Assembly: GCF_010667575.1 (NCBI RefSeq) | Contig: NZ_JAABNT010000001.1 | Location: 310,001-374,000 of the forward strand | From: Sulfitobacter sediminilitoris | Lineage (GTDB): Bacteria; Pseudomonadota; Alphaproteobacteria; Rhodobacterales; Rhodobacteraceae | Direction of reading: 5' to 3' | DNA: 64,000 nucleotides | Shown: positions 47,049 through 55,330 of the stretch, one piece after another | How the letters are laid out: each line of letters opens with the position of its first letter | Numbering within the stretch: position 1 is the first letter of the stretch | Notes under the pieces: model-generated | Databases searched by the model: none | Told to the model about the DNA's origin: nothing | The model's input: only the letters and a program-made list of their open reading frames with translations | Made by a program: the position numbers and the translations under genes

Positions 47049-50000
47049 ATGCCCGATTTCAAGAAGATCCTTGTCGCCAACCGCGGAGAGATCGCCATCC
47101 GCATCATGCGCGCCGCCAACGAGATGGGCAAAAAGACGGTCGCTGTCTATGCCGAGGAAGACAAGCTCGGCCTGCACCGGTTCAAGGCGGATGAAGCCTA
47201 CCGCATTGGCGAGGGGCTAGGCCCTGTTGCTGCGTACCTGTCAATCGACGAAATGATCCGCGTGGCCAAAGCCAGCGGCGCAGACGCAATCCACCCCGGC
47301 TACGGCCTTCTGTCCGAGAACCCCGAATTCGTCGACGCCTGCGAGAACAACGGCATCACATTCATCGGCCCCAGGGCCGAGACCATGCGTGCCTTGGGCG
47401 ACAAGGCATCAGCCCGACGCGTTGCGATGGAAGCCGGCGTTCCAGTTATCCCCGCCTCCGAGGTGCTGGGCGACGACATGGACGCGATTCGCAAGGAAGC
47501 CAAGGAAATCGGCTATCCGTTCATGCTCAAAGCCTCTTGGGGTGGCGGCGGTCGCGGGATGCGCCCGATTTACGAAGAATCCGAGCTGGAGGAGAAAATC
47601 CTCGAAGGTCGCCGGGAGGCCGAGGCCGCCTTTGGCAATGGAGAAGGCTATCTGGAAAAGATGATCCAGAAGGCGCGTCACGTCGAAGTGCAGATACTTG
47701 GCGACAAACATGGTGAGATTTACCACCTTTTTGAGAGGGACTGCTCCGTCCAGCGCCGCAACCAGAAGGTCGTCGAACGCGCCCCTGCGCCCTACCTTAC
47801 CGAAGACCAACGCGCCGAGATCTGCGAGCTGGGCAAGAAAATCTGCGCCCACGTGAATTACGAATGCGCAGGCACGGTCGAGTTCCTGATGGATATGGCC
47901 GACAGCAAGTTCTACTTCATCGAAGTGAACCCCCGGGTGCAGGTCGAACACACGGTGACTGAAGAAGTCACCGGTATCGACATCGTGCAGGCGCAAATCC
48001 TGATCGCCGAGGGCAAAACCATTGCTGAGGCGACCGGCAAAGCCACGCAGGCGGACGTGCGCCTCGACGGTCACGCGCTGCAGACCCGGATCACCACAGA
48101 GGATCCGCAGAACAATTTCATCCCTGACTATGGCCGGATCACCGCCTTCCGCGAAGCGACAGGCATGGGCATCCGTCTCGACGGCGGCACCGCTTATTCC
48201 GGCGGCGTGATCACCCGCTATTACGACTCTCTGCTGGTGAAAGTGACCGCCAAGGCCCAGACCCCCGAAGCTGCCATCGCGCGGATGGACCGCGCCCTGC
48301 GGGAATTCCGCATCCGGGGCGTCAGCACCAACATCGCTTTCGTCGAGAACCTGCTCAAGCACCCCACGTTCCTGAACAACGAGTATCACACCAAGTTCAT
48401 TGACGAGACGCCCGAGCTTTTCCAGTTCTCCAAGCGCAAGGACCGTGGCACCAAGGTGCTCACCTACATCGCGGATATCACCGTGAACGGCCATCCCGAG
48501 ACCAAGGGCTATCCGCGTCTGTCCCCGACGATCCGCCAACCCAAGCCGCCGGAGAACCGTGCGGAGCCGATGATGGGCACCCGCAACCTGCTGGAACAAA
48601 AAGGCCCGCAAGCCGTCGCCGACTGGATGGGCCAGCAGCGCCAGCTTCTGATCACCGACACCACCATGCGCGACGGGCACCAGTCCCTTCTGGCCACCAG
48701 GATGCGCTCCCACGATATGATCAAGGTCGCCCCTGCCTATGCGGCAAACCTTCCGACGCTGTTCAGCGTCGAATGCTGGGGCGGCGCGACCTTTGATGTC
48801 GCGTACCGCTTCCTGCAGGAATGCCCGTGGCAGCGCCTGCGCGATCTGCGTGAACGCATGCCCAACATCATGACCCAGATGTTGCTACGCGCCTCCAATG
48901 GCGTGGGCTACACCAACTTCCCGGACAATGTGGTGCAGTTCTTTGTAAAACAGGCTGCAGAAAGCGGTGTGGATGTCTTCCGCGTTTTCGACAGCCTCAA
49001 CTGGGTCGAGAACATGCGCGTCGCCATGGACGCGGTGATCGAGGCGAACAAGGTCTGCGAAGGCACGATCTGCTACACTGGCGATATCTTTGACCCCGAC
49101 CGCGCGAAATACGACCTGAAATACTACGTCCAGATGGGCAAGGATCTGAAAGCCGCAGGGGCGCACATCCTGGGCCTCAAGGACATGGCGGGCCTTTTGA
49201 AACCTGCGCAGGCCCGCGTTCTGGTCAAAGCCCTCAAGTCCGAAGTGGGCCTGCCCATCCATTTCCACACCCATGACACCGCCGGCATCGCCTGCGCGAC
49301 GATCCTTGCGGCCTCGGACGCGGGCGTCGACGCCGTCGATTGCGCCATGGACGCGCTGTCGGGCAACACAAGCCAAGCCACCCTCGGCTCCGTCGTCTCG
49401 GCCCTGCAACATACTGATCGCGATACGGGTCTAAGCATGTCCGCCATCCGTGAAATCTCTGACTACTGGGAAGAGGTCCGCCACCAGTATGGCGCCTTCG
49501 AGACCGGGATGCAGGCTCCAAGCTCCGAGGTTTACCTTCACGAAATGCCCGGTGGTCAGTTCACCAACCTCAAGGCACAGGCCGCGTCATTGGGTCTTGA
49601 GGATCGCTGGCCCGAAGTGGCGCGCACCTACGCGGATGTGAACCAGATGTTCGGCGATATCGTGAAGGTGACGCCATCGTCGAAGGTTGTCGGCGACATG
49701 GCCTTGATGATGGTCAGCCAGGGCCTCACCCGGGCGGACGTCGAAGACCCAGACACAGATGTGGCCTTTCCCGATAGCGTCATTGACATGATGCGCGGCA
49801 ACCTCGGACAGCCCCCCGGCGGCTTTCCTGAGGCAATCATCAAAAAGGCGCTAAAGGACGAAGAGCCGAATACCGAACGCCCGGGAAAACATCTTGAACC
49901 TGTTGATCTTGAAGCGACACGCAGCTCCTTGTCTGATGAACTCGACGGCATGGCGATCGACGATGAGGATTTGGCGGGCTACCTGATGTATCCCAAGGTT

Positions 50001-50489
50001 TTCCTTGATTACATGGGGCGCCACCGCCAGTACGGCCCGGTGCGCAGCCTGCCCACCCAAACCTTCTTCTATGGCATGGAACCGTCTGAGGAGATCAGCG
50101 CCGAGATTGACCCCGGCAAGACGCTGGAAATCCGCCTGCAGGCGGTCGGCGAGACCAACGAGGACGGCGAGGTAAAGGTGTTCTTCGAACTCAACGGCCA
50201 GCCCCGCGTGATCCGCGTACCAAACCGTCTGGTCAAGGCCACCACCATACAGCGCCCCAAAGCCGAGCCTGGCAACGAGAATCACATCGGCGCGCCGATG
50301 CCCGGTGTTGTGGCCTCCGTTGGCGCGGTCGTCGGCCAGCAGGTTCACGCGGGCGACCTGCTGCTGACCATCGAAGCGATGAAGATGGAAACCGGTATCC
50401 ATGCCGAGCGGGATGCGGTTGTGAAGGCTGTGCACGTGCAGGCCGGGGGCCAGATCGACGCCAAGGACCTGCTGGTGGAACTGGAGTAG
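47049..50489 (+). CDS. pyc: pyruvate carboxylase
   Basis: 1146 residues, full length for the single-chain alpha4-type enzyme. Domain order: biotin carboxylase (1-450, with H-P-G-Y-G-L-L-S-E-N and the ATP-grasp G-G-G-R-G-M), carboxyltransferase (about 530-830; D-T-T-M-R-D-G-H-Q-S-L), PYC/OADA domain, and biotinyl domain with biotin Lys in E-A-M-K-M-E near residue 1112. It converts pyruvate plus bicarbonate to oxaloacetate; anaplerosis fits its place next to lldD, which makes pyruvate. The gene lies 149 bp downstream of lldD. Confidence 0.97.
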   Translation: MPDFKKILVANRGEIAIRIMRAANEMGKKTVAVYAEEDKLGLHRFKADEAYRIGEGLGPVAAYLSIDEMIRVAKASGADAIHPGYGLLSENPEFVDACENNGITFIGPRAETMRALGDKASARRVAMEAGVPVIPASEVLGDDMDAIRKEAKEIGYPFMLKASWGGGGRGMRPIYEESELEEKILEGRREAEAAFGNGEGYLEKMIQKARHVEVQILGDKHGEIYHLFERDCSVQRRNQKVVERAPAPYLTEDQRAEICELGKKICAHVNYECAGTVEFLMDMADSKFYFIEVNPRVQVEHTVTEEVTGIDIVQAQILIAEGKTIAEATGKATQADVRLDGHALQTRITTEDPQNNFIPDYGRITAFREATGMGIRLDGGTAYSGGVITRYYDSLLVKVTAKAQTPEAAIARMDRALREFRIRGVSTNIAFVENLLKHPTFLNNEYHTKFIDETPELFQFSKRKDRGTKVLTYIADITVNGHPETKGYPRLSPTIRQPKPPENRAEPMMGTRNLLEQKGPQAVADWMGQQRQLLITDTTMRDGHQSLLATRMRSHDMIKVAPAYAANLPTLFSVECWGGATFDVAYRFLQECPWQRLRDLRERMPNIMTQMLLRASNGVGYTNFPDNVVQFFVKQAAESGVDVFRVFDSLNWVENMRVAMDAVIEANKVCEGTICYTGDIFDPDRAKYDLKYYVQMGKDLKAAGAHILGLKDMAGLLKPAQARVLVKALKSEVGLPIHFHTHDTAGIACATILAASDAGVDAVDCAMDALSGNTSQATLGSVVSALQHTDRDTGLSMSAIREISDYWEEVRHQYGAFETGMQAPSSEVYLHEMPGGQFTNLKAQAASLGLEDRWPEVARTYADVNQMFGDIVKVTPSSKVVGDMALMMVSQGLTRADVEDPDTDVAFPDSVIDMMRGNLGQPPGGFPEAIIKKALKDEEPNTERPGKHLEPVDLEATRSSLSDELDGMAIDDEDLAGYLMYPKVFLDYMGRHRQYGPVRSLPTQTFFYGMEPSEEISAEIDPGKTLEIRLQAVGETNEDGEVKVFFELNGQPRVIRVPNRLVKATTIQRPKAEPGNENHIGAPMPGVVASVGAVVGQQVHAGDLLLTIEAMKMETGIHAERDAVVKAVHVQAGGQIDAKDLLVELE

Positions 50490-50866
50490 ATGCGCCTTTC
50501 GGCGCTCACTCTGATCGTCCCAAGCTACGATGAAGGCATCGCCTTCTTCTGCGACACCATTGGCTTTGAGCTGACCGAGGATATCGATCAGGGCCACAAG
50601 CGTTGGTCCGCGTCACCCCATCAGGCGGCGGCGCGGGTTTCATCCTGGCCGCGCCCGGCAACGCAAAACAACGCGCCACCATCGGTCAGCAAGGCGCGGG
50701 ACGCGTCTGGCTGTTCCTGGAAACAGACGATTTCGCCACTGCCCACGCCCGCCTCGAAGGCGCCAATGTTCATTTCGAAGAAACCCCGGGAATAGAGCCT
50801 TGCGGCACCGTCGCCGTCTTCCGGGACCCCTTCGGCAACCGCTGGGACCTGATCCAGTTCACCTGA
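50490..50866 (+). pseudogene. VOC-family (glyoxalase/bleomycin resistance) protein, frameshifted
   Basis: Starts directly after the pyc stop codon. The first 39 codons encode a normal VOC start (L-T-L-I-V-P-S-Y-D-E-G-I-A-F-F). The frame then breaks at the TGG-TCC near 50605, and the rest of the domain continues in the next frame from V-R-V-T-P-S-G-G-G to the stop at 50866 (W-D-L-I-Q-F-T end, as in intact VOC proteins). Adding a single G after the TGG restores one reading frame of about 125 residues. It is therefore either a recent one-base deletion or a sequencing error at a GG/GGG run. Confidence 0.8.
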
Positions 50867-50869
50867 GCC

Positions 50870-51049
50870 CCATCCCTCCGGTCTGGAGCCACCCTTGCTT
50901 GAGCACCAGGCGGGCGGAGGGGTGACGGCTTGCCAAGAGAAATCGCGGAGGCTCCCGGCTTGCCGGGATACCGCTATCTTTCTTGGGAAGGCGGCAGCAC
51001 TCTGCCAGACAGGGGATCAATCAAGGGTGGCTCCAGACCGGAGGGATGG
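50870..51049. repeat. palindromic dispersed repeat, copy 2
   Basis: 180 bp with 33-nt inverted arms (50870-50902 and 51017-51049) that pair with one mismatch. It begins 4 nt after the VOC stop codon. The centre is nearly identical to copy 1 at 45432-45590. Sequence similarity continues past the right arm for about 20 bp (GGTGA... and AGCCCTCCAC in both copies). Confidence 0.82.
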
Positions 51050-51216
51050 TGAACCCGCAGCCCTCCACTGCCAGACGCACGCGCCCACGGTCGCCGCATC
51101 CCTCAAAGCGAAGAAGCGCCAGCCGATGAGCGCGCCGCCGCGCGCAACAGATTGCCACATTGCCGCCCATCAAAGACCCGCTATCTTGGCAGTCAGCAAG
51201 CATACGGAACCAGACC

Positions 51217-51699
51217 ATGCCCTACAAATGGACAACAGCCCCCGAAAGTTCGGCGCAGGAAATGCGCCTGTGGCCGCATCAATCACTGCCTGCCAAAGGC
51301 TTTGCCGCCTTTATCCTGACGACCTTTACGCTGATCCTGATCCCGACCATGACACTACTGGGGACGATACTGCTGTGGGGCATCCTGCCCTTCGCGATGC
51401 TGGCCGTTGCGGGGATGTACTTTGCACTGCAATCCAATCACAAATCCCGCCAGATTGAAGAAGTCCTGACACTTGACAACGATACCGCCCGCCTGATCCA
51501 CACCACGCCCAAGGGCGAGGTCAAGGAATGGGAATGCAACCGCTACTGGACCACCGTCACCAAATACGAAAAGGACGGCCCGGTGCCACAGTACGTCACC
51601 CTGCGCGGTGAGGGCCGCGAGGTCGAGATCGGCGCGTTCTTGAGCGAAGAAGAACGGATTGAGCTTTTCGACGATCTACAGCGCTCGCTAAAGCGCTAA
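51217..51699 (+). CDS. DUF2244 domain-containing membrane protein
   Basis: 160 residues from the ATG at 51217. Two hydrophobic segments (about 28-70) form a hairpin, followed by a cytoplasmic or periplasmic beta-rich domain with W-E-C-N-R-Y-W and a C-terminal F-L-S-E-E-E-R-I-E-L-F-D-D-L motif, the DUF2244 layout. The family is of unknown function and is often found near cytochrome c oxidase genes in alphaproteobacteria; no such genes are here. It converges on the LysR gene, overlapping its last 4 nt. Confidence 0.82.
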   Translation: MPYKWTTAPESSAQEMRLWPHQSLPAKGFAAFILTTFTLILIPTMTLLGTILLWGILPFAMLAVAGMYFALQSNHKSRQIEEVLTLDNDTARLIHTTPKGEVKEWECNRYWTTVTKYEKDGPVPQYVTLRGEGREVEIGAFLSEEERIELFDDLQRSLKR

Positions 51700-52580
51700 C
51701 CCATCGCCTCGGCCAAGGCGTCAAAGACAATTCGCAAGCGCCTGCTGGTACTCAACTCACGGTGAGCGACCAGCCAGATCTCGTACTCAAAAGGCTTCAT
51801 CCATGGTGCCGCTGGCACCAGATTTGGCATCTCGTCCGCCACCCCTTGCGTTATGATCCCGATACCCAGCCCTTGCTGCACCATCTGCCATTGAACAAGG
51901 ATCGACGCGCTTGTCAGGACAAACTGGTCTGCGCGGACAGGAAGGCCCGCAGCATTCAACCCCTCAACCAACCGTGCGTTTTCAGAAAAGCCAATGAATT
52001 CCGCCTCTGCCAGTGTTTCGGGCCCATCAAGCGGTCCGAATTTTCCAAGATAGGCCGGCGTCGCAAAAAGCTGCCCGGTACCCGATTTCAGCTTGCGCGC
52101 GATCAGTTCGGGGTCCGTGGGGCGCACATTGCGCAGCGCGATGTCTGCCTCGCGCCTGCGCAGGTCGCGGACATCATTGCTGGCAACAACATCGATATGG
52201 ATACCCGGATGGTCGCGACGCAGTTGTGCCAGCACGGGTGGCAGATCGTAGGCCGAGATGACTTCACTCGCCGTGATGCTGACCTGCCCTACCACCGATT
52301 GGGACTGCCCTGTAGCGACCCGCGACAGCCCGGCTGCCGCCTCTCCCATCGCGCGGGCATGTTCGATCATCTCCAGACCAGACGGCGTCAGCGTCAATCC
52401 ACCTGCCGCCCGCTCAAAAAGCGCGACGCCCAGCTCATCCTCAAGTCCGGCCACCTGTCGCCCCAGCGTCGGCTGGGTCAGCCCCAAAGCCCGCGCCGCT
52501 GCCGACAACGAACCTTCCTCTGCTGTGACTAGAAAAGCCCGCGCGCGATTCCAGTCAAAAGTTACCAAACGCCAATCCAT
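51696..52580 (-). CDS. LysR-family transcriptional regulator
   Basis: 294 residues from the ATG at 52580; an ATG at 52592 adds four residues. The N-terminal winged helix-turn-helix (A-F-L-V-T-A-E-E-G-S-L-S-A-A-A-R-A-L-G-L-T-Q-P-T pattern, shortened here) is followed by a periplasmic-binding-like effector domain. Divergent from a methyltransferase gene, with a TTGA-N10-TCAA palindrome in the gap. LysR regulators often control the divergent gene; the ligand is unknown. Confidence 0.92.
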   Translation of the reverse strand: MDWRLVTFDWNRARAFLVTAEEGSLSAAARALGLTQPTLGRQVAGLEDELGVALFERAAGGLTLTPSGLEMIEHARAMGEAAAGLSRVATGQSQSVVGQVSITASEVISAYDLPPVLAQLRRDHPGIHIDVVASNDVRDLRRREADIALRNVRPTDPELIARKLKSGTGQLFATPAYLGKFGPLDGPETLAEAEFIGFSENARLVEGLNAAGLPVRADQFVLTSASILVQWQMVQQGLGIGIITQGVADEMPNLVPAAPWMKPFEYEIWLVAHRELSTSRRLRIVFDALAEAMG

Positions 52581-52596
52581 GCAAAAATGCATATCT

Positions 52597-52616
52597 ATTG
52601 AACAAAAATTGTCAAT
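52597..52616. promoter_or_regulatory. possible LysR operator
   Basis: ATTGA (52597-52601) and TCAAT (52612-52616) form a 5-bp inverted repeat with a 10-nt AT-rich centre. It fits the T-N11-A core of LysR sites and lies in the gap between the regulator and the divergent methyltransferase gene. Confidence 0.35.
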
Positions 52617-52679
52617 TCCAATGCGTTTATTTATGGTCTACCCAGCCGGTAGTTAATGACCGAAGTCGGAGAGCCCGCC

Positions 52680-53321
52680 ATGACTGCCTCACTCCCTACC
52701 GCCCGTGACGCCCGTTTTTGGGACCGCATCGCGCCCCGCTATGCCAAAAGCACCATCTCCGATCAGGCCTCTTACGAGTACAAGCTGCGCGAGACCGCAG
52801 AACTGATGCACCCGGACATGCAGGTACTTGAGATCGGCTGCGGTACCGGCTCCACCGCCCTTCACCACAGCGCCAAGGTGGCGCACATCCACGCCACCGA
52901 CCTCGCGGGCGGCATGCTCGACATCGCGCGGACCAAGGCAGCGGCAGCCGGCGTGCGCAACGTGACCTTCACGCAAAGTGCCGCCGAGGATATTCCGCTC
53001 GATTGGGGGCAGTTCGATATGATCATGGCCCACAGCATCCTGCATCTGCTGCGCGATCCAGCTCGCGTAATACGACAAATGGCTGCGCGATTGGTTCCGG
53101 GCGGATATCTTGTCACCAGTACGGTATGCATGGCCGACGGCCTGTCATTTTTCAAACTGATTTCGGTACCCGGCCGCGCCCTCGGCCTACTGCCGTTGAT
53201 TACCTACCTGTCGGAGAAAGACTTGCGCGCGGCAATGACCGATGCGGGGCTGGAGATGCACACGCAATGGTGTCCCGGCCCACGAAAAGCTGTCTTTATG
53301 ATCGCGCAAAAACCAACATGA
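52680..53321 (+). CDS. class I SAM-dependent methyltransferase
   Basis: 213 residues from the ATG at 52680, which has GGAG upstream; the frame is open further to 52656. Motif I is V-L-E-I-G-C-G-T-G-S near residue 50, followed by motif II-like T-D-L-A-G-G-M-L-D and motif post-I I-M-A-H-S-I-L-H. The fold is certain but the substrate is not. It is divergent from the LysR gene, and a terminator-like hairpin follows. Confidence 0.88.
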   Translation: MTASLPTARDARFWDRIAPRYAKSTISDQASYEYKLRETAELMHPDMQVLEIGCGTGSTALHHSAKVAHIHATDLAGGMLDIARTKAAAAGVRNVTFTQSAAEDIPLDWGQFDMIMAHSILHLLRDPARVIRQMAARLVPGGYLVTSTVCMADGLSFFKLISVPGRALGLLPLITYLSEKDLRAAMTDAGLEMHTQWCPGPRKAVFMIAQKPT

Positions 53322-53328
53322 CAAAGCG

Positions 53329-53355
53329 AAAGGGAGAGAGCACCTCCCCTTTTGT
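53329..53355 (+). terminator. terminator between the methyltransferase and yqeY genes
   Basis: AAAGGGAG (53329-53336) and CTCCCCTTT (53344-53352) pair with one bulged base around a 7-nt loop and run into TTTTG. As the flanking genes converge, it could serve both strands, though the A-rich left side is weak on the minus strand. Confidence 0.45.
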
Positions 53356-53412
53356 TCAACCATCACTTTAAGTTTACGAGATAAATATCTGATGGAGTGC
53401 CGAAAAACTAAA

Positions 53413-53871
53413 TCAGCTTAGGCGATCCTTTACCGCCGGACCGACTGCGCCAAAGTCCATCTGACCGGTATATTTCGATTTCAGGGCGCCAATCACCTTG
53501 CCCATGTCACGAATGCTTTCGGCGCCGATATCGGCAATGGCGGCATCAATCGCGGCGTTGGTTTCTTCTTCGCTCAACTGGCGCGGCAGAAATTCTTCGA
53601 TGATCGCGATTTCCTTGCGTTCCTGCTCGGCCAGGTCAAGCCGCCCGCCTTCTTCATATGCGCGGGCCGACTCCTGGCGTTGTTTGACCATTTTGCCAAG
53701 GATCGCGAGGACCTCTGACTGCGGGACCCCATCGTCGTTCCCGTTGGCGCGTGCCGCGATATCCTTGTCCTTGATCGCGGCATTGATCAGCCGAAGCGTG
53801 CTCAGCCTGCCCGCGTCCTTGTCTTTCATTGCCTGTTTGAGAGCGTCCGAGATGCGCGTGCGCAGAACCAT
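53413..53871 (-). CDS. GatB/YqeY domain-containing protein
   Basis: 152 residues, a single-domain YqeY protein: M-K-D-K-D-A-G-R-L-S-T-L-R-L-I, the hallmark, begins near residue 16, and Y-E-E-G-G-R-L-D-L-A near residue 70. The domain is related to the tRNA-binding tail of GatB; the role of stand-alone YqeY is not firmly known. It is divergent from carA with a gap of about 197 bp. Confidence 0.92.
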   Translation of the reverse strand: MVLRTRISDALKQAMKDKDAGRLSTLRLINAAIKDKDIAARANGNDDGVPQSEVLAILGKMVKQRQESARAYEEGGRLDLAEQERKEIAIIEEFLPRQLSEEETNAAIDAAIADIGAESIRDMGKVIGALKSKYTGQMDFGAVGPAVKDRLS

Positions 53872-54068
53872 GACAAGTCTTTCCCTTGCGATTGAATTTT
53901 CAAGTTTCGCAACATAGCCAATGCGCGGCAGACAGGCAATGGGGGTATCGTCGCGTTAAGTCCTTGTTTTTATATGAAATCTCATTTCCGCTTCGGCCTT
54001 GACCCTGCCAGCCGCGACAAGTAGTTTCCGCATCGTTTACCCTGTCATACCCTGCCGGAGGCTGCCCC

Positions 54069-55244
54069 ATGATCGCGCCCGCAACTGACCGCCCGACCGC
54101 CTGCCTTGCTCTTGCGGACGGATCACTCTTCTACGGCATGGGCTTTGGCGCCACGGGCCAGACCGTGGCAGAGTTGTGCTTTAACACTGCCATGACCGGA
54201 TATCAGGAAATCATGACGGATCCTTCCTATGCCGGGCAGGTCGTGACCTTCACCTTCCCCCATATCGGCAACGTGGGGACAAACCCGCAGGACGATGAGA
54301 CCGGCGACCCCGTGGCCGAGGGCATGGTGGTTAAATGGATGCCGACGGATCCGTCGAACTGGCGCAATGTGCAGCCGCTGTCTGACTGGCTGGCCTCGCG
54401 TGGGCGCATCGCGATCGGCGGCGTCGATACACGCCGCCTGACCCGTGCGATCCGCCATCAGGGCGCACCGCATGTCGCCCTTGCCCATGATCCCGAAGGC
54501 AATTTTGACATCGAGGCGCTGATCAAAGCCGCCCGCAGCTTTGCCGGGCTTGAGGGCATGGATCTGGCCAAGGACGTGACCTGCGCACAATCCTACCGCT
54601 GGGATGAGATGCGGTGGGCATGGCCGGACGGCTTTCCCAAGCAGACCGACCCCAAACACAAGGTCGTTGCGGTGGATTACGGTGCGAAACGCAACATACT
54701 GCGGTGCCTTGCGTCAGCGGGCTGCGAAGTGACGGTGCTGCCCGCCAGTGCAACCTTTCAGGACGTGATGGCGCATAATCCTGACGGTGTGTTCCTGTCA
54801 AACGGTCCCGGCGATCCGGCGGCGACCGGCGCATACGCCGTGCCGATGATCCGCGATGTGCTGGACAAGACGGAACTGCCCGTTTTTGGCATCTGCCTTG
54901 GTCACCAGATGCTGGCCCTCGCCCTTGGTGCCAAGACCATCAAGATGAGCCACGGTCACCACGGTGCCAACCACCCGGTCAAGGACAACGACACAGGCAA
55001 GGTCGAGATCACCTCGATGAACCACGGCTTTGCCGTGGATGCCCAGACCTTGCCTAAGGGTGTCGTGGAGACCCACGTTTCGCTCTTTGATGGCTCGAAC
55101 TGCGGGATTCGCATGGCTGATCGTCCAGTATGGTCCGTGCAGCACCATCCCGAGGCATCACCCGGTCCGCAGGACAGCTACTATCTGTTCGAACGCTTTG
55201 CCGCCGCAATGGCAGATCGTACACAGGCAAAGGAAAAAGCCTGA
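54069..55244 (+). CDS. carA: carbamoyl-phosphate synthase small subunit
   Basis: 391 residues. Glutamine amidotransferase subunit supplying ammonia for carbamoyl phosphate, the precursor of arginine and pyrimidines. The N-terminal CPSase_sm domain is followed by a class I GATase with catalytic Cys in F-G-I-C-L-G-H-Q-M and the His-Glu pair in H-H-P-E-A-S. carB is not adjacent, as is usual in many alphaproteobacteria. Confidence 0.97.
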   Translation: MIAPATDRPTACLALADGSLFYGMGFGATGQTVAELCFNTAMTGYQEIMTDPSYAGQVVTFTFPHIGNVGTNPQDDETGDPVAEGMVVKWMPTDPSNWRNVQPLSDWLASRGRIAIGGVDTRRLTRAIRHQGAPHVALAHDPEGNFDIEALIKAARSFAGLEGMDLAKDVTCAQSYRWDEMRWAWPDGFPKQTDPKHKVVAVDYGAKRNILRCLASAGCEVTVLPASATFQDVMAHNPDGVFLSNGPGDPAATGAYAVPMIRDVLDKTELPVFGICLGHQMLALALGAKTIKMSHGHHGANHPVKDNDTGKVEITSMNHGFAVDAQTLPKGVVETHVSLFDGSNCGIRMADRPVWSVQHHPEASPGPQDSYYLFERFAAAMADRTQAKEKA

Positions 55245-55268
55245 GCAGCGGGACATGGCCCGACGCCA

Positions 55269-55283
55269 TTAACTGATAGTTAA
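55269..55283. promoter_or_regulatory. CtrA-type site upstream of the MshEN-glycosyltransferase gene
   Basis: TTAA-CTGATAG-TTAA, exactly the TTAA-N7-TTAA consensus of CtrA, and the right half continues as TTAACCAT, the preferred half-site. It lies 48 bp upstream of the ATG at 55331, a position typical for activation. A GGCC/TACA inverted repeat at 55301-55325 follows, and its right arm overlaps the ribosome site region. Confidence 0.6.
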
Positions 55284-55330
55284 CCATAGACTGTCACGAA
55301 GGCCCTACATTACCACTGTAAGGCCCCGTG

